Assembly: GCA_030686115.1 (NCBI GenBank)
Contig: CP131612.1
Location: 3,162,001-3,226,000 of the forward strand
Source of the DNA: Psychrobacter cibarius
Lineage (GTDB): Bacteria > Pseudomonadota > Gammaproteobacteria > Pseudomonadales > Moraxellaceae
DNA: 64,000 nucleotides
Direction: 5' to 3'
Shown one piece after another: positions 37,442 to 50,401 of this stretch (positions are counted from its first letter, which is position 1; each line of letters opens with the position of its first letter). The translations under genes and the position numbers were made by a program. Under the pieces are notes generated by a model. That model was given only the letters and a program-made list of their open reading frames with translations, was not told where the DNA came from and did not search any database.

Positions 37442-39130
37442 TTATTTATCTTCAAAACCACGCTCGCTTTTTTCTTGCGTCAGTTCATCAGCAGCCAAAA
37501 TTTGTGTCAGTGGTTTGATAGGCCACGTCATGACAAATCGTGCACCGCCAAGCTCTCGGCTCTCATCGACTTTCATACTACCATTAAACCAAAAGGCAAT
37601 GCGCGATACGATAGACAAGCCTAAACCATAACCGCCTGAAGCGCGTGTACGACTGTCATCTAAGCGTGAAAATGGAATAAAAACCTTTTCGCGATCTGCT
37701 TCTGGAATACCATGGCCATCATCCTCAACACTAACAAAAGCATTGCCCTTTCTGACGCCAGCACTAATGATAATCGTGGTCTCTGCATAACGTAAGGCAT
37801 TGCCCGCCAAATTTTGAATCACACGGTGTAAATAACGCCTATCTGCGACAGCGGTGACTTTAGCATTCGGCAGCTTGGTCACTATTTTGATAGGCTTACC
37901 CAAGGCATTGGTTTCACGCTCAATCTGCTCCAATAACTCTCTAAGATTGACTGGTTCTAAATCCAGCTTTGGTGAGCCTTCCTCTAACTTGGCATAAGTC
38001 AAAATCTCATCAATCAAACCATTAAGCGCTTCTATATCTTCATCAATAAAATCACGCTGCATAAAACGCGAGTCTTCGTCATCCGTATCAGCCAACATAT
38101 CAACGGCAAAACGAATACGAGCCACCGGTGTACGCAGCTCATGTGATACCGCTCGCGTTAATTCTCGCTGCGACTCAATAAGGCGCTTGATATGTGAGGT
38201 CATGGCATTAAAAGTCGCGGCTAAACGGGCAATTTCATCCTGCCCAATGACTTGAACTTGACTTTCAAGATTACCTTTACTCACCTCATTAACACCGACC
38301 TGAATCAACTGCAATTTACGCTCAAGTGGAAAAATCAACGCATACACGCCTAAGCTGATTAAAAACATGCTGATAAGAATCATACTAATAATCAGATTAA
38401 GTGGGAACCAATTGAATAATGGCACCGGACCAATCAATATCGCCATGTCATTGATTTCAGAAGGCACCACTACTCTAATAGCCGAATTACTTTTACTGCT
38501 ATTGGTATCTTGTAAGGAAATAACCACTTCATCTCGGCGTAATCGTGCAAGCTGATCGGTATCCAAATCCAGTGTATTGACGGCTTTAAACTCTAAAGGA
38601 AAGGAAAACTTTTTTTCCAGTTCAGCCAAACGGGCACGCTTGTCAGATAACGTCACATAGTAAGACAAATCATCCAATAGAAATACAGCGATTGCCCGTA
38701 CTTGCTGCTCAGTCACTTGCGATATTCTAGCGGTCAAAACGCTTTGATTGTCCGGTAGACGATAATACACATCGGCATAGACAGGTTGCTCGGTATAACG
38801 AACGACCGTATTGCCATTTTCAAAACGCCGCAGTTCACTGGCATTAAAGTCCACTTCATCAATAGGCAAAACTTTGAATTCTGAGCCAAATAAACTACTG
38901 GCATCAGACAACCAATATTCACGCTGCTCTTCACTTTCTTGATGAGCGATACCTTCACTCACCAGATGAAAAGCCCCTGTTGCCATGTTTTCACGGTAGG
39001 ATTGGACGCGCTCTTTGTTGATGGTATCCATCAACAGTTGAGCAAACAATGCCACACACAAACAGACTATGAGTAGCCCAGCATAAATACGAACAAAGAT
39101 ACTGTGTTTTAAAGAAGAGACTAATGACAT
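37442..39130 (-). CDS. bfmS: Sensor histidine kinase BfmS (RstB-like)
   Basis: About 562 residues. It has an N-terminal membrane helix (IYAGLLIVCLCVALFAQLL), a large periplasmic sensor region, a second helix near 260-285, a HAMP domain (RKLQLIQVGVNEVSKGNLESQVQ), phospho-acceptor RAVSHELRTPVARIRFAVDM, N box QNLAGNALRYAE, G1 EDDGHGIP, and G2 GGYGLGLSIV. It belongs to the RstB/BfmS group and pairs with the BfmR regulator upstream. The frame opens at a TTG at 39145; the ATG at 39130 is preferred. A terminator between bfmR and bfmS suggests uneven expression of the pair. Confidence 0.88.
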   Translation of the reverse strand: MSLVSSLKHSIFVRIYAGLLIVCLCVALFAQLLMDTINKERVQSYRENMATGAFHLVSEGIAHQESEEQREYWLSDASSLFGSEFKVLPIDEVDFNASELRRFENGNTVVRYTEQPVYADVYYRLPDNQSVLTARISQVTEQQVRAIAVFLLDDLSYYVTLSDKRARLAELEKKFSFPLEFKAVNTLDLDTDQLARLRRDEVVISLQDTNSSKSNSAIRVVVPSEINDMAILIGPVPLFNWFPLNLIISMILISMFLISLGVYALIFPLERKLQLIQVGVNEVSKGNLESQVQVIGQDEIARLAATFNAMTSHIKRLIESQRELTRAVSHELRTPVARIRFAVDMLADTDDEDSRFMQRDFIDEDIEALNGLIDEILTYAKLEEGSPKLDLEPVNLRELLEQIERETNALGKPIKIVTKLPNAKVTAVADRRYLHRVIQNLAGNALRYAETTIIISAGVRKGNAFVSVEDDGHGIPEADREKVFIPFSRLDDSRTRASGGYGLGLSIVSRIAFWFNGSMKVDESRELGGARFVMTWPIKPLTQILAADELTQEKSERGFEDK

Positions 39131-39370
39131 ACGTGCCGTAACCAACTTAATGAATAAAAACTGCCGACATCATTCAGCAAACAAGCGCTGCGTGATAAAT
39201 GATATCAAACACTGTTGAATAAAAAACCATTCTGGCTGCTGTATTTTAATTTATAACTGAGCATCACCTAAAATCCATTTACCTCATGTACATTTAGGCA
39301 GCACCCACAATAATTGCTTAATTAAACCACATAACGCTGTATTTAAGTTCAAAAATTAAAATTTAGCCAC

Positions 39371-39401
39371 AAAAAAACCAGCCTAGTTGCTGGTTTCTTT
39401 G
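39371..39401 (-). terminator. Terminator between bfmR and bfmS
   Basis: On the minus strand AAACCAGC-aactag-GCTGGTTT followed by T's, an 8-pair stem 48 bases after the bfmR stop codon and about 240 bases before bfmS. Confidence 0.85.
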
Positions 39402-39444
39402 GTCATGCTAATGAGCAATAAGCCGTTGCCGGAGCAAAATTGAC

Positions 39445-40161
39445 TTAGTTGCCTTCTTTAACGAACAAATACCCTTTACTACGAACGGTTTTGATACGTT
39501 TTGGATTTTCTGGATCATCACCGATTTTTGGACGAATGCGTGAGATACGAACGTCAATTGAACGATCTTGACCGTCATATTCGATACCACGTAGACGCTC
39601 AAAGATATCTTCACGCGAAAGAATTCGACCCGCATTAGAAGCAAGCAACCATAATAAGTCATATTCAGCACTGGTGAAATCAACCAACTCATCACCTAAA
39701 TTCACAGAACGACCGCCATTGTCGATGACCAGTTCACCAAATTCTAGGCGCTGTGGCACATCTTCTGATGGGGCATTTTCTGAACGACGTAATAACGCAC
39801 GAATACGTGCTAGCAAGACACGTGGCTGAGCAGGTTTAGCGACATAATCATCAGCACCCATCTCAAGACCCAGTACCTGATCCATATCTTCAGTACGCGC
39901 AGTCAGCATCAAAATAGGATTCTGATAATGCGGGCGTACTTCACGACATACCGTCAGTCCATCGCTACCAGGAAGCATGACATCAAGTACGACCAAATCT
40001 GGTTGTTCACTGACGATGCGACGAATAGCACGATTACCATCGGTTTCGATAGCGACTTCTAAACCATTTTTGACCAAGTAATCTTGAGTCAACATGGCCA
40101 GACGCTCATCATCCTCAACAATCAAAATTCGGGGGGTGTTGTCTTCTTCATTCGTTGTCAT
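39445..40161 (-). CDS. bfmR: Response regulator BfmR (OmpR family)
   Basis: A 238-residue DNA-binding regulator. The receiver domain has the acidic pocket (ILIVEDDERL), phospho-acceptor Asp in LVVLDVMLPGSDGL, the Thr in LMLTARTEDMDQ and the Lys in YVAKPAQP. The winged-helix domain carries FTSAEYDLLWLLASNAGRIL and RGIEYDGQDRSIDVRISRIR. Long stretches look the same as Acinetobacter BfmR, which controls biofilm, capsule and envelope stress; that the role is the same here is inference. It lies upstream of bfmS. Confidence 0.93.
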   Translation of the reverse strand: MTTNEEDNTPRILIVEDDERLAMLTQDYLVKNGLEVAIETDGNRAIRRIVSEQPDLVVLDVMLPGSDGLTVCREVRPHYQNPILMLTARTEDMDQVLGLEMGADDYVAKPAQPRVLLARIRALLRRSENAPSEDVPQRLEFGELVIDNGGRSVNLGDELVDFTSAEYDLLWLLASNAGRILSREDIFERLRGIEYDGQDRSIDVRISRIRPKIGDDPENPKRIKTVRSKGYLFVKEGN

Positions 40162-40737
40162 TGTTATATCCTCTAATACATCTCATTTAAAAGCAGTAAA
40201 AGTAAGAGCGGTAAAATTAATAGCACCATTAAGTGGCACAATTGATGTTGGTATAGCTGTTACAAACTTGGTAGCACAGTATACTATTAAACATACAGCT
40301 TCCTATACTATAGCTTATAGTCGTTAACAAAACCTATAAACTACACCCATTAAAACTTTAGTTTACGTCCAAAAATTATGAGCTTTATACAAATAATAGC
40401 AAGTGAAATGTTTTTTTACGACCCTTTCCTCACCTTAGTTTCTATAAGTAGTCAATCTTAATGTAGCGCACAGCGATAGGATACTTGATTGATACCGATA
40501 CTTGTATTCCTGTTACGTCTAATATAGCGACATATCACCTTTGCTGCCAGTGACTTTTTCATCTATTATCCCAGTACTGCCTATTATCCTTCGATAAATA
40601 ATTAGTAAATACATGGTTAGTGGATACATAGTTAGTTAACACTCATATTTAAAAAACTGGCTGTTGAGCTCAAAATTGCATCATAAATCGTGTATTTATC
40701 CTAGATCAACAAGCATAGAATATTAAATAATAAACAT
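40162..40737. other. Gene-free spacer upstream of bfmR
   Basis: AT-rich, between the ATP synthase terminator and bfmR. A TATACT -10-like element reads toward bfmR near 40280. No ORF, RNA gene or strong hairpin is recognised, so this is probably a long regulatory region. Confidence 0.45.
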
Positions 40738-40768
40738 AAAAAAACAGCCCATGATGGACTGTTTTTTT
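40738..40768 (-). terminator. Terminator of the ATP synthase operon
   Basis: ACAGTCCA-tca-TGGGCTGT on the minus strand (one G-U), followed by a long T-run; about 50 bases after the atpC stop codon. Confidence 0.85.
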
Positions 40769-40817
40769 ATATCTGTGGTAAGAGTCAAAAGGAAACTCTA
40801 AAATTTTCCACAAAAAA

Positions 40818-41234
40818 TTAAGCGCGGTTTTTGTACTTACGGATAGTCTGTAGCTGTGCGACAGACTCTGCTAATGATGCTAAAGCTGCATTAGTTTGTA
40901 CAGTATCCGATTGATTAACCAGCATTTGCTCAGCCTTTTTACGTGCTTCGACAATTTTGCTTTCATCAAGGTTATGTGCACGCATCGCTGTATCAGCCAA
41001 TACGGTAACCATCTTCGGCTGTACTTCTAAAACACCGCCTGATACATAAATCACTTCTTCTTCACCGTTTGGTGTTTGCACTCGCATCGCACCCGGTTTT
41101 AACAAAGTAATAAGCGGTGTGTGACCTGGCAATACACCAATCTCGCCTTCGGTACCAGTAGCTATTAACATGCTAATTTCGCCTGAATACAACTCTTCAC
41201 GAGCACTTACGACGCGACATTGTAACGTTGCCAT
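40818..41234 (-). CDS. atpC: ATP synthase epsilon subunit
   Basis: Central-stalk subunit that regulates F1. The 138 residues begin MATLQCRVVSAREELYSGE and contain GEIGVLPGHTPLITLLKPG and the C-terminal two-helix region. The frame extends nine codons to a TTG; AAGGAG six bases before the ATG at 41234 fixes the start. Last gene of the operon. Confidence 0.97.
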   Translation of the reverse strand: MATLQCRVVSAREELYSGEISMLIATGTEGEIGVLPGHTPLITLLKPGAMRVQTPNGEEEVIYVSGGVLEVQPKMVTVLADTAMRAHNLDESKIVEARKKAEQMLVNQSDTVQTNAALASLAESVAQLQTIRKYKNRA

Positions 41235-41338
41235 ACTTAACTCCTTACGATCAAAACACAATCAAAACTGCGAGGCGTTACTAACTGGCAAATAGACTTT
41301 TTATAGCCTATCTGCCCTTTAGCAAATGCTAACACAAC

Positions 41339-43704
<2,366 letters not shown>

Positions 43705-43930
43705 AATGATTCCAATATAAGAGGGTTAAAAAGCATTGGCGCATGCGACAATTATTTAGTATATAACATCGATCTAACAGATTAATGTTATATATTTTGT
43801 GCATGACGCGATCTAATACCGTCAATGGTTAGAATAGTGGCGCTACTGTCTTAATAAAAAAATACAAGACAATGCGCCACTTTATCAGCCATCAAAGACA
43901 GCCATAACCAATTCGGCTTAACCCGTTAAA
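43705..43930 (-). other. Structured atpA-atpG intergenic region
   Basis: Within an otherwise compact operon this 226-base gap holds two inverted repeats: TATATAACAT / ATGTTATATA (43760-43794) and GTGGCGC...TGTCTT / AAGACA...GCGCCAC (43837-43880). The second is a strong stem-loop. No ORF is present. It may be an mRNA-processing or stabilising region, or an inserted repeat. Confidence 0.6.
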
Positions 43931-45475
43931 TTAATAACTGTGATTTTGTTTAAAGGTCTCTAAAGATGACTTCAAACGACCTGCGATATCATCATTATAA
44001 TTCGCAGTATCATCAATCTCACGCATCAATTCACTTTGCTCATCATGCATATAGCGTAAGTAAGCTTCTTCAAAAGAACCGATTTTTTCGACAGGAACGT
44101 CCGCTAAAAAGCCTTCATTCGATGCATAGATAACTGCAGCTTGCTCAGAGATTGACATTGGCTGATACTGCTTCTGCTTCATCAATTCAGTCACACGCTC
44201 ACCATGATCAAGCTGTTCGCGAGTCGCGTCATCAAGATCTGATGCAAACTGAGCAAAGGCGGCCAGTTCACGATACTGAGCTAGTGCAGTACGGATACCA
44301 CCAGATAGCTTCTTGATGATCTTAGTCTGAGCTGCCCCGCCCACACGAGATACCGAGATACCAGCGTTAACTGCTGGACGGATACCTGAGTTGAATAGGC
44401 TTGATTCTAAGAAAATCTGACCATCGGTGATTGAAATCACGTTAGTCGGTACGAATGCAGATACGTCACCAGCTTGGGTTTCAATAATTGGCAGTGCGGT
44501 TAAAGAACCGGTTTTACCAACTACTTCACCATTAGTGAACTTTTCTACGTACGCCGCGTTTACGCGTGATGCACGCTCAAGTAAACGTGAATGTAAATAG
44601 AATACATCACCAGGATACGCTTCACGACCTGGCGGACGACGTAGCAATAGTGAAATTTGACGATAAGCAACGGCTTGTTTTGATAAGTCATCAAATACAA
44701 TCAGTGCGTCTTCACCGCGGTCACGGAAGTATTCGCCCATCGTACAACCTGAATACGGTGCGATATACTGTAGTGCTGCAGGCTCTGATGCTGATGCGAC
44801 CACAACCGTGGTATATGCTAATGCACCAGTTTGCTCAAGCTTGCGTACGACGTTTGCAATGGTAGAACGTTTCTGACCGATTGCGACGTATACACACTTG
44901 ATACCAGATGATTTCTGCGCGATGATCGCATCGATAGCCATCGCGGTTTTACCCGTCTGACGGTCACCAATGATAAGCTCACGCTGACCACGACCAATTG
45001 GAATCATAGTATCAACGGCTTTATAACCCGTCATTACTGGTTGATCTACTGACTGACGATCAATAACGCCTGGGGCGATTTTTTCGACTTTGTCAGTCAT
45101 TTTGGCATCGATAGGACCTTTGCCATCAATAGGATTTCCCAAGGCGTCAACAACACGACCTAGCAGCTCAGGACCTACTGGTACTTCAAGAATACGACCA
45201 GTACAATAGGCTTTTTGACCTTCTTGCAGCTTTAGGTAATCACCAAGTACTACCGCGCCGACAGAATCACGCTCTAAGTTAAGCGCCATTCCATAGATTT
45301 CGCCTTCAAACTCAATCATTTCGCCGTACATGGCATCTTCAAGACCATGAATCTGCACGATACCGTCAGATACTTTGACAATCGTGCCTTCATTCTTTGC
45401 AGTTGCACCCGCATCAAGGTCTTGAATACGCTGCTTAATCAGGTTACTGATTTCCGCTGGATTCAATTGTTGCAT
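43931..45475 (-). CDS. atpA: ATP synthase alpha subunit
   Basis: Non-catalytic nucleotide-binding subunit of 514 residues. [17 protein letters not shown] at the N-terminus binds delta; the P-loop [15 protein letters not shown] (about 169-183), [15 protein letters not shown] and the arginine-finger region ([20 protein letters not shown]) are intact. Length equals E. coli AtpA (513). Lies between atpH and atpG in the standard order. Confidence 0.98.
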   Translation of the reverse strand: MQQLNPAEISNLIKQRIQDLDAGATAKNEGTIVKVSDGIVQIHGLEDAMYGEMIEFEGEIYGMALNLERDSVGAVVLGDYLKLQEGQKAYCTGRILEVPVGPELLGRVVDALGNPIDGKGPIDAKMTDKVEKIAPGVIDRQSVDQPVMTGYKAVDTMIPIGRGQRELIIGDRQTGKTAMAIDAIIAQKSSGIKCVYVAIGQKRSTIANVVRKLEQTGALAYTTVVVASASEPAALQYIAPYSGCTMGEYFRDRGEDALIVFDDLSKQAVAYRQISLLLRRPPGREAYPGDVFYLHSRLLERASRVNAAYVEKFTNGEVVGKTGSLTALPIIETQAGDVSAFVPTNVISITDGQIFLESSLFNSGIRPAVNAGISVSRVGGAAQTKIIKKLSGGIRTALAQYRELAAFAQFASDLDDATREQLDHGERVTELMKQKQYQPMSISEQAAVIYASNEGFLADVPVEKIGSFEEAYLRYMHDEQSELMREIDDTANYNDDIAGRLKSSLETFKQNHSY

Positions 45476-45568
45476 TGCCTTGTTTCCTTTAATTTATGAT
45501 AACCCGCCCACTGACTTAAATGCTCTTACTTTCACGCAAATCATAGATGACTGCGCTGGTAAATGGCA

Positions 45569-46192
45569 TTAGGCCGTTAGCTGTGTTTTTAACTGTTGTA
45601 ACTTGCCGCGCATCGAATCATCAATGATTTTGTCACCGACTTTGATGGTAGCGCCTGCCAATAGACTTGGATCGACCGACTCATGAATCACCACACTAGC
45701 ATTTAACGATGCAGCAAGGCGCGTTTGAAGCATTTCACGCTGAGCGTCAGTCAATGGATAGGCAGAGGTCACGTAAGCATCAAGCTGCTTTAAGCTTATT
45801 GCCTTGTGGCGGCGATAATGCTCATAAACTTCAGGAAGCAGCGCCAGACGCTCTTGCTGCGCCAACTGCTTAATAAAATTATTGAGCGCTGGTGACACTT
45901 TAGGATAGCTAATACTATTACCATAACGAGAGCCTTTGCTCTCGCCTAGTAGCTGTTTAAAAGCAGAGTCGCTATCACCAGCCACTTGTGAGTCATAAAG
46001 ATCAACCAAAGCAGCTGACTTATGCTCAGCCGTAACGGCTGGATTTTCTAGCCATGTACGGAACGCTTTGTCATTGACAATTGCACTGGCGACAAACAAG
46101 AAATTTTCCCACTCGTTTACGGCCCCGTTTTCGTTGGCATAGTCAAACGCGGCTTTAGCGTAGGGTCGTGCTAAGGTTGATAAGTCAGCCAT
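45569..46192 (-). CDS. atpH: ATP synthase delta subunit
   Basis: Peripheral-stalk protein joining F1 to subunit b. [18 protein letters not shown] is the characteristic N-terminal helix, and the C-terminal part [25 protein letters not shown] is standard. At 207 residues it is about 30 longer than E. coli AtpH (177); the surplus falls mainly in the middle ([20 protein letters not shown]), where the usual protein has a short linker. Function should be unaffected. Confidence 0.95.
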   Translation of the reverse strand: MADLSTLARPYAKAAFDYANENGAVNEWENFLFVASAIVNDKAFRTWLENPAVTAEHKSAALVDLYDSQVAGDSDSAFKQLLGESKGSRYGNSISYPKVSPALNNFIKQLAQQERLALLPEVYEHYRRHKAISLKQLDAYVTSAYPLTDAQREMLQTRLAASLNASVVIHESVDPSLLAGATIKVGDKIIDDSMRGKLQQLKTQLTA

Positions 46193-46205
46193 TATATCCT
46201 CACAG

Positions 46206-46676
46206 TTACAGCTTTGCCGCCAGTTGGTCTAACATACTGGCATGTTTTTGCACATCGACTTTGTCTTGCAAAATCTTTTCTGCACCAAGTACAGCCAGTT
46301 CAGCAACTTGGGCACGTAATGATTCACGCGCTTGATTGATTTCTTGGTCGATAGACGCTTGCGCTTGTTGACGAATGCGCTCGCCTTCCACTTGGGCCTG
46401 CATTTTTGCATCTTCGACAAGCTGGTTAGCACTCTTGTTCGCTTGCTCGATTAAAGCAGCAGCTTTGGTCTTTGCAAGATCAAGCTCCTGCTGGACGTCT
46501 TGCTCAGCGGTTGCCAGATCTGCTTTTGCTTTTTCTGCGGCATTCAGGCCTTCAGCAATTTTACGCTGACGCTCATTGATGGCACCAATAAGTGGTGGCC
46601 ACACGAATTTCATGCAGAACATCACAAAGATTGCAAAAGCAATGGCTTGACCGATGAGGGTAGAATTGATATTCAC
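46206..46676 (-). CDS. atpF: ATP synthase b subunit
   Basis: Membrane-anchored stator stalk, 156 residues, same as E. coli. [29 protein letters not shown] is the single N-terminal membrane helix with the conserved WPP hinge, followed by a long charged coiled coil ([20 protein letters not shown]). Adjacent to atpH by 13 bases. Confidence 0.97.
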   Translation of the reverse strand: MNINSTLIGQAIAFAIFVMFCMKFVWPPLIGAINERQRKIAEGLNAAEKAKADLATAEQDVQQELDLAKTKAAALIEQANKSANQLVEDAKMQAQVEGERIRQQAQASIDQEINQARESLRAQVAELAVLGAEKILQDKVDVQKHASMLDQLAAKL

Positions 46677-46793
46677 GTGATCACCTCTTTGTTAATGAAA
46701 AATCAGTTTCATTGATCATATTTGATAGCCAAACTTTGGCTATGGTTAAGATACAAACTTTGACTACCAAACATTTACAACTGAGCTTTCTGA

Positions 46794-47060
<267 letters not shown>

Positions 47061-47075
47061 CTATTGAATGTCTAA

Positions 47076-48139
<1,064 letters not shown>

Positions 48140-48174
48140 AAAAAAGGGCTTATGATGATTCAGTAATAGCCCTT
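48140..48174 (-). terminator. Terminator between atpI and atpB
   Basis: On the minus strand AAGGGCT-(17)-AGCCCTT followed by TTTT, about 450 bases after the atpI stop codon and 200 before atpB. The stem is 7 pairs and the loop is long. Confidence 0.65.
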
Positions 48175-48320
48175 GTATATGTACGCGAAATTATTATATC
48201 TGTGTTTACTTACTGCCGCGTTTCCACGATCGACGCTTAATACAGCGTTCATAAGCAAAATATTTAGCTGCCTATATTAATGCAGCGTTGTATTCGTGTA
48301 AAGTCAATTATGACTTTTTT
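48173..48320 (+). ncRNA. Candidate small RNA on the plus strand between atpI and atpB
   Basis: Promoter-like TTGTAT at 48173-48178, a 16-base spacer, and TATATC at 48195-48200. Then ACGCT-taatac-AGCGT (48233-48248), GCTGC-(10)-GCAGC (48267-48286) and a clear intrinsic terminator AAAGTCA-atta-TGACTTTTTT (48300-48320). The terminator has its T-run only on the plus strand, yet every annotated gene for 8 kb either side is on the minus strand, so it has no gene to end. A transcript of about 114 bases is predicted. Expression is unproven. Confidence 0.45.
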
Positions 48321-48626
48321 ATGCACTGTATGAATAAGTTAGCTACTATTAACGTTTACTAACATAGCTTTGCGTGATTAATTAAATTGTAAGAATTTAA
48401 TTAGAGGCAATACTGATAGCTAATAATTGGCTATCGACTCCATTATCACACGCTATACTCATTTAAACGCTCATATCACAGTCTTTATGATCATTGGCGC
48501 TGTCTTTAGACAGTTTTGTATGTTTTGACTTTCTTATGAAATCAGTCATAGAGAAGCTGGACGGCAGGGTGACTTGCCTAGCACTATTAAGCACTCAACT
48601 ATTGATATAGTCATCGTCTATTAATG
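48321..48626. other. Gene-free spacer downstream of atpI
   Basis: AT-rich, no ORF. A weak GATAGC-(8)-GGCTATC inverted repeat near 48415-48437 is the only structure noticed. Confidence 0.4.
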
Positions 48627-49025
48627 CTAGCGTATATGCCACAACATCCAACTGTGACTAATTTGCATTACCATAAAACCGATAAATAGCGCAGGCGCAG
48701 ATAGGGGTTGTACGGTAATAAAAATTAGTGCGAAACCAAACACAGTCAATAGCCATTTGGCCATTTGACCTCGATATAGCTGGCTAACAATGTGTTGGCG
48801 CGCGCGATATCCAGTGTACCAAAAGATAAAAAAAGCAAATACAGCTTGGGTTGCAAAACTGAGTAGCGCACCAATAGCGGCGCTTTTTGCGACAGTAAGC
48901 TCACTATGTAGCCAACTGGTATCTAAAGCCCAAGCAATAATAATAAGGATAAATAATATCCACGCTTGGCGTTTGATATAGATGCCAATTTTATCTTTTT
49001 GTGTGCGTTTGGCAGGCTTGGTCAT
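48627..49025 (-). CDS. atpI: ATP synthase subunit I
   Basis: Small membrane protein that helps c-ring assembly and Mg2+ handling. The 132 residues have four hydrophobic spans; ERWILFILIII-like N-terminal helix (here WILFILIIIAWALD), GALLSFATQAVFAFFIFWYTGYRA and RGQMAKWLLTVFGFALIF follow the AtpI pattern, including the conserved K/R near the last pair. It is 684 bases from atpB, with a terminator between, so it is not co-transcribed simply with the main operon. Confidence 0.85.
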   Translation of the reverse strand: MTKPAKRTQKDKIGIYIKRQAWILFILIIIAWALDTSWLHSELTVAKSAAIGALLSFATQAVFAFFIFWYTGYRARQHIVSQLYRGQMAKWLLTVFGFALIFITVQPLSAPALFIGFMVMQISHSWMLWHIR

Positions 49026-49316
49026 CGGTAATGCAATCCTATAGCCTTACAGCATTGGGATAAGGTAGCAATATAACATCGTCGCGACACTTTTATCCGT
49101 GAACGGCTCACTCTACAGGTGTTACCTTTTAACCAAAATAAAACGCCACTTATTATAAGGGGCATACCACCGTTAAGCAAGAAAAATATACCTTTTATCA
49201 GTGACCTAGCTGAATCACTCATAGACATCATAGTTACTGACCAATGGATAACACCCAAAGTATGACTACATAATGGCTGCTCAAGCGTTGCAAGCCACTA
49301 TGGTTAATCAGTTATC

Positions 49317-50207
49317 CTACGATATACATTGATAGATTTGCTGTGCCATCGTCTGCCAACCACTCACAAAGTCTTTACTATTGCTCATATCTTCAGGTTG
49401 CACAGTGGTTTTTACAGGCTGTAACTTAGCGAGTAGACCTTTGGCTGGTTGACTTGGGCTAACCAGACACATTTGCTTAGCTGGACGCTTCTCATTTAGC
49501 CAGCGTATTTGGCTTGCTCGTGGTGCTAGATGGTGATCAGTGCTTAAACTGCCAACAAGCTTTAGGTTTGTGCTGGATTCGATGTAGTGATAAGCATCAT
49601 GATAGGCCCAATAAGGCTCGGTTTGCTGCTTGCCTTTAGCTTGTTTTACGAAAGATGCCACTCCCCTATCCATTCGCTGAGCAAATTTTTGCGCATTGGC
49701 GTGATAAAGTGCTTTATATTGCGGATTAGCATGGCTATGAATCACGGCAAGGGCACGAGTCATGGCTTTGGCATTTTCAGGATCTAACCATATATGTGGA
49801 TCAAGCGTGCCAGTAATAGGCTTGCCTTTGACGTCACGTAGCGGATGACGATTAAAGGCATCAAATTCAAATAAGGCAATCGCATTGGGTGCGGTATTAA
49901 GGCTTGCCGCCAAGTTATTTTCTAGTGGCTCACCAAACCACACGACAAATTTACTGTCCTGAATGGCTTTAATATCACCTGGGCTGATACTGCCATGATG
50001 ACCTACCTCCCCTGCTTGCAATAACTGCTTGGCGGGCGGTGAACCTTCAGTCACTGCTTGACTCAATAAAAACAGTGGATAATTACTCACGCTGACTGTT
50101 GCCGCTTGTGCACTCACAGTAAAGACGCCTAATGCAACTATGCCCGTGATGAGCCATCGCTGTAGTATAATGGTTGAGCTTAAAAAATATTTGAAAACTG
50201 AGTTCAT
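49317..50207 (-). CDS. znuA: Zinc ABC transporter substrate-binding protein
   Basis: Periplasmic zinc receptor delivering to ZnuBC. The frame reaches 50252, but the ATG at 50207 (MNSVFKYFLSS) directly precedes a signal peptide (WLITGIVALGVFTVSAQA). Ligand candidates are the two His in GEVGHHGSISPGD, the His in LDPHIWLDPENAK, and the His in AYHDAYHYIE, typical of the cluster A-I ZnuA. The long His-rich loop present in some homologues is absent. It is divergent from zur across a Zur box, so zinc should repress it. Confidence 0.9.
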   Translation of the reverse strand: MNSVFKYFLSSTIILQRWLITGIVALGVFTVSAQAATVSVSNYPLFLLSQAVTEGSPPAKQLLQAGEVGHHGSISPGDIKAIQDSKFVVWFGEPLENNLAASLNTAPNAIALFEFDAFNRHPLRDVKGKPITGTLDPHIWLDPENAKAMTRALAVIHSHANPQYKALYHANAQKFAQRMDRGVASFVKQAKGKQQTEPYWAYHDAYHYIESSTNLKLVGSLSTDHHLAPRASQIRWLNEKRPAKQMCLVSPSQPAKGLLAKLQPVKTTVQPEDMSNSKDFVSGWQTMAQQIYQCIS

Positions 50208-50336
50208 AATAGATTCTTTAATGTATGAAAGATAAAATATAAGTGGAAACATTTAGACGTTATCAGTGTTGTATCTGAGTGATCATCAAGGTATCAATAA
50301 ATAAGCCAAGATCACTTATCTGCTCTTATTTTTAGT

Positions 50337-50353
50337 ATGTTATACTATAACAT
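50337..50353. promoter_or_regulatory. Zur box between znuA and zur
   Basis: Perfect palindrome ATGTTATA-c-TATAACAT, which matches the gammaproteobacterial Zur core (TGTTATA-N-TATAACA). It sits between divergent znuA and zur-znuCB and probably controls both. A weaker A/T-rich half (TTACTATAATAAC) follows at 50358-50370. Confidence 0.85.
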
Positions 50354-50401
50354 TATAAATTACTATAATAACAGTGCCATTTTTTTGTAGGAGCTTGCAC
50401 C

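Noticed and set aside
49022..49258. 78-codon minus-strand ORF whose stop overlaps the atpI ATG (ATGA)
   Set aside because: It needs a TTG start, has a C-terminus rich in Cys, Ser and Arg that looks untranslated, and contains a TATAATAAG promoter-like segment. The ATGA overlap is suggestive, but without conservation I do not call it.
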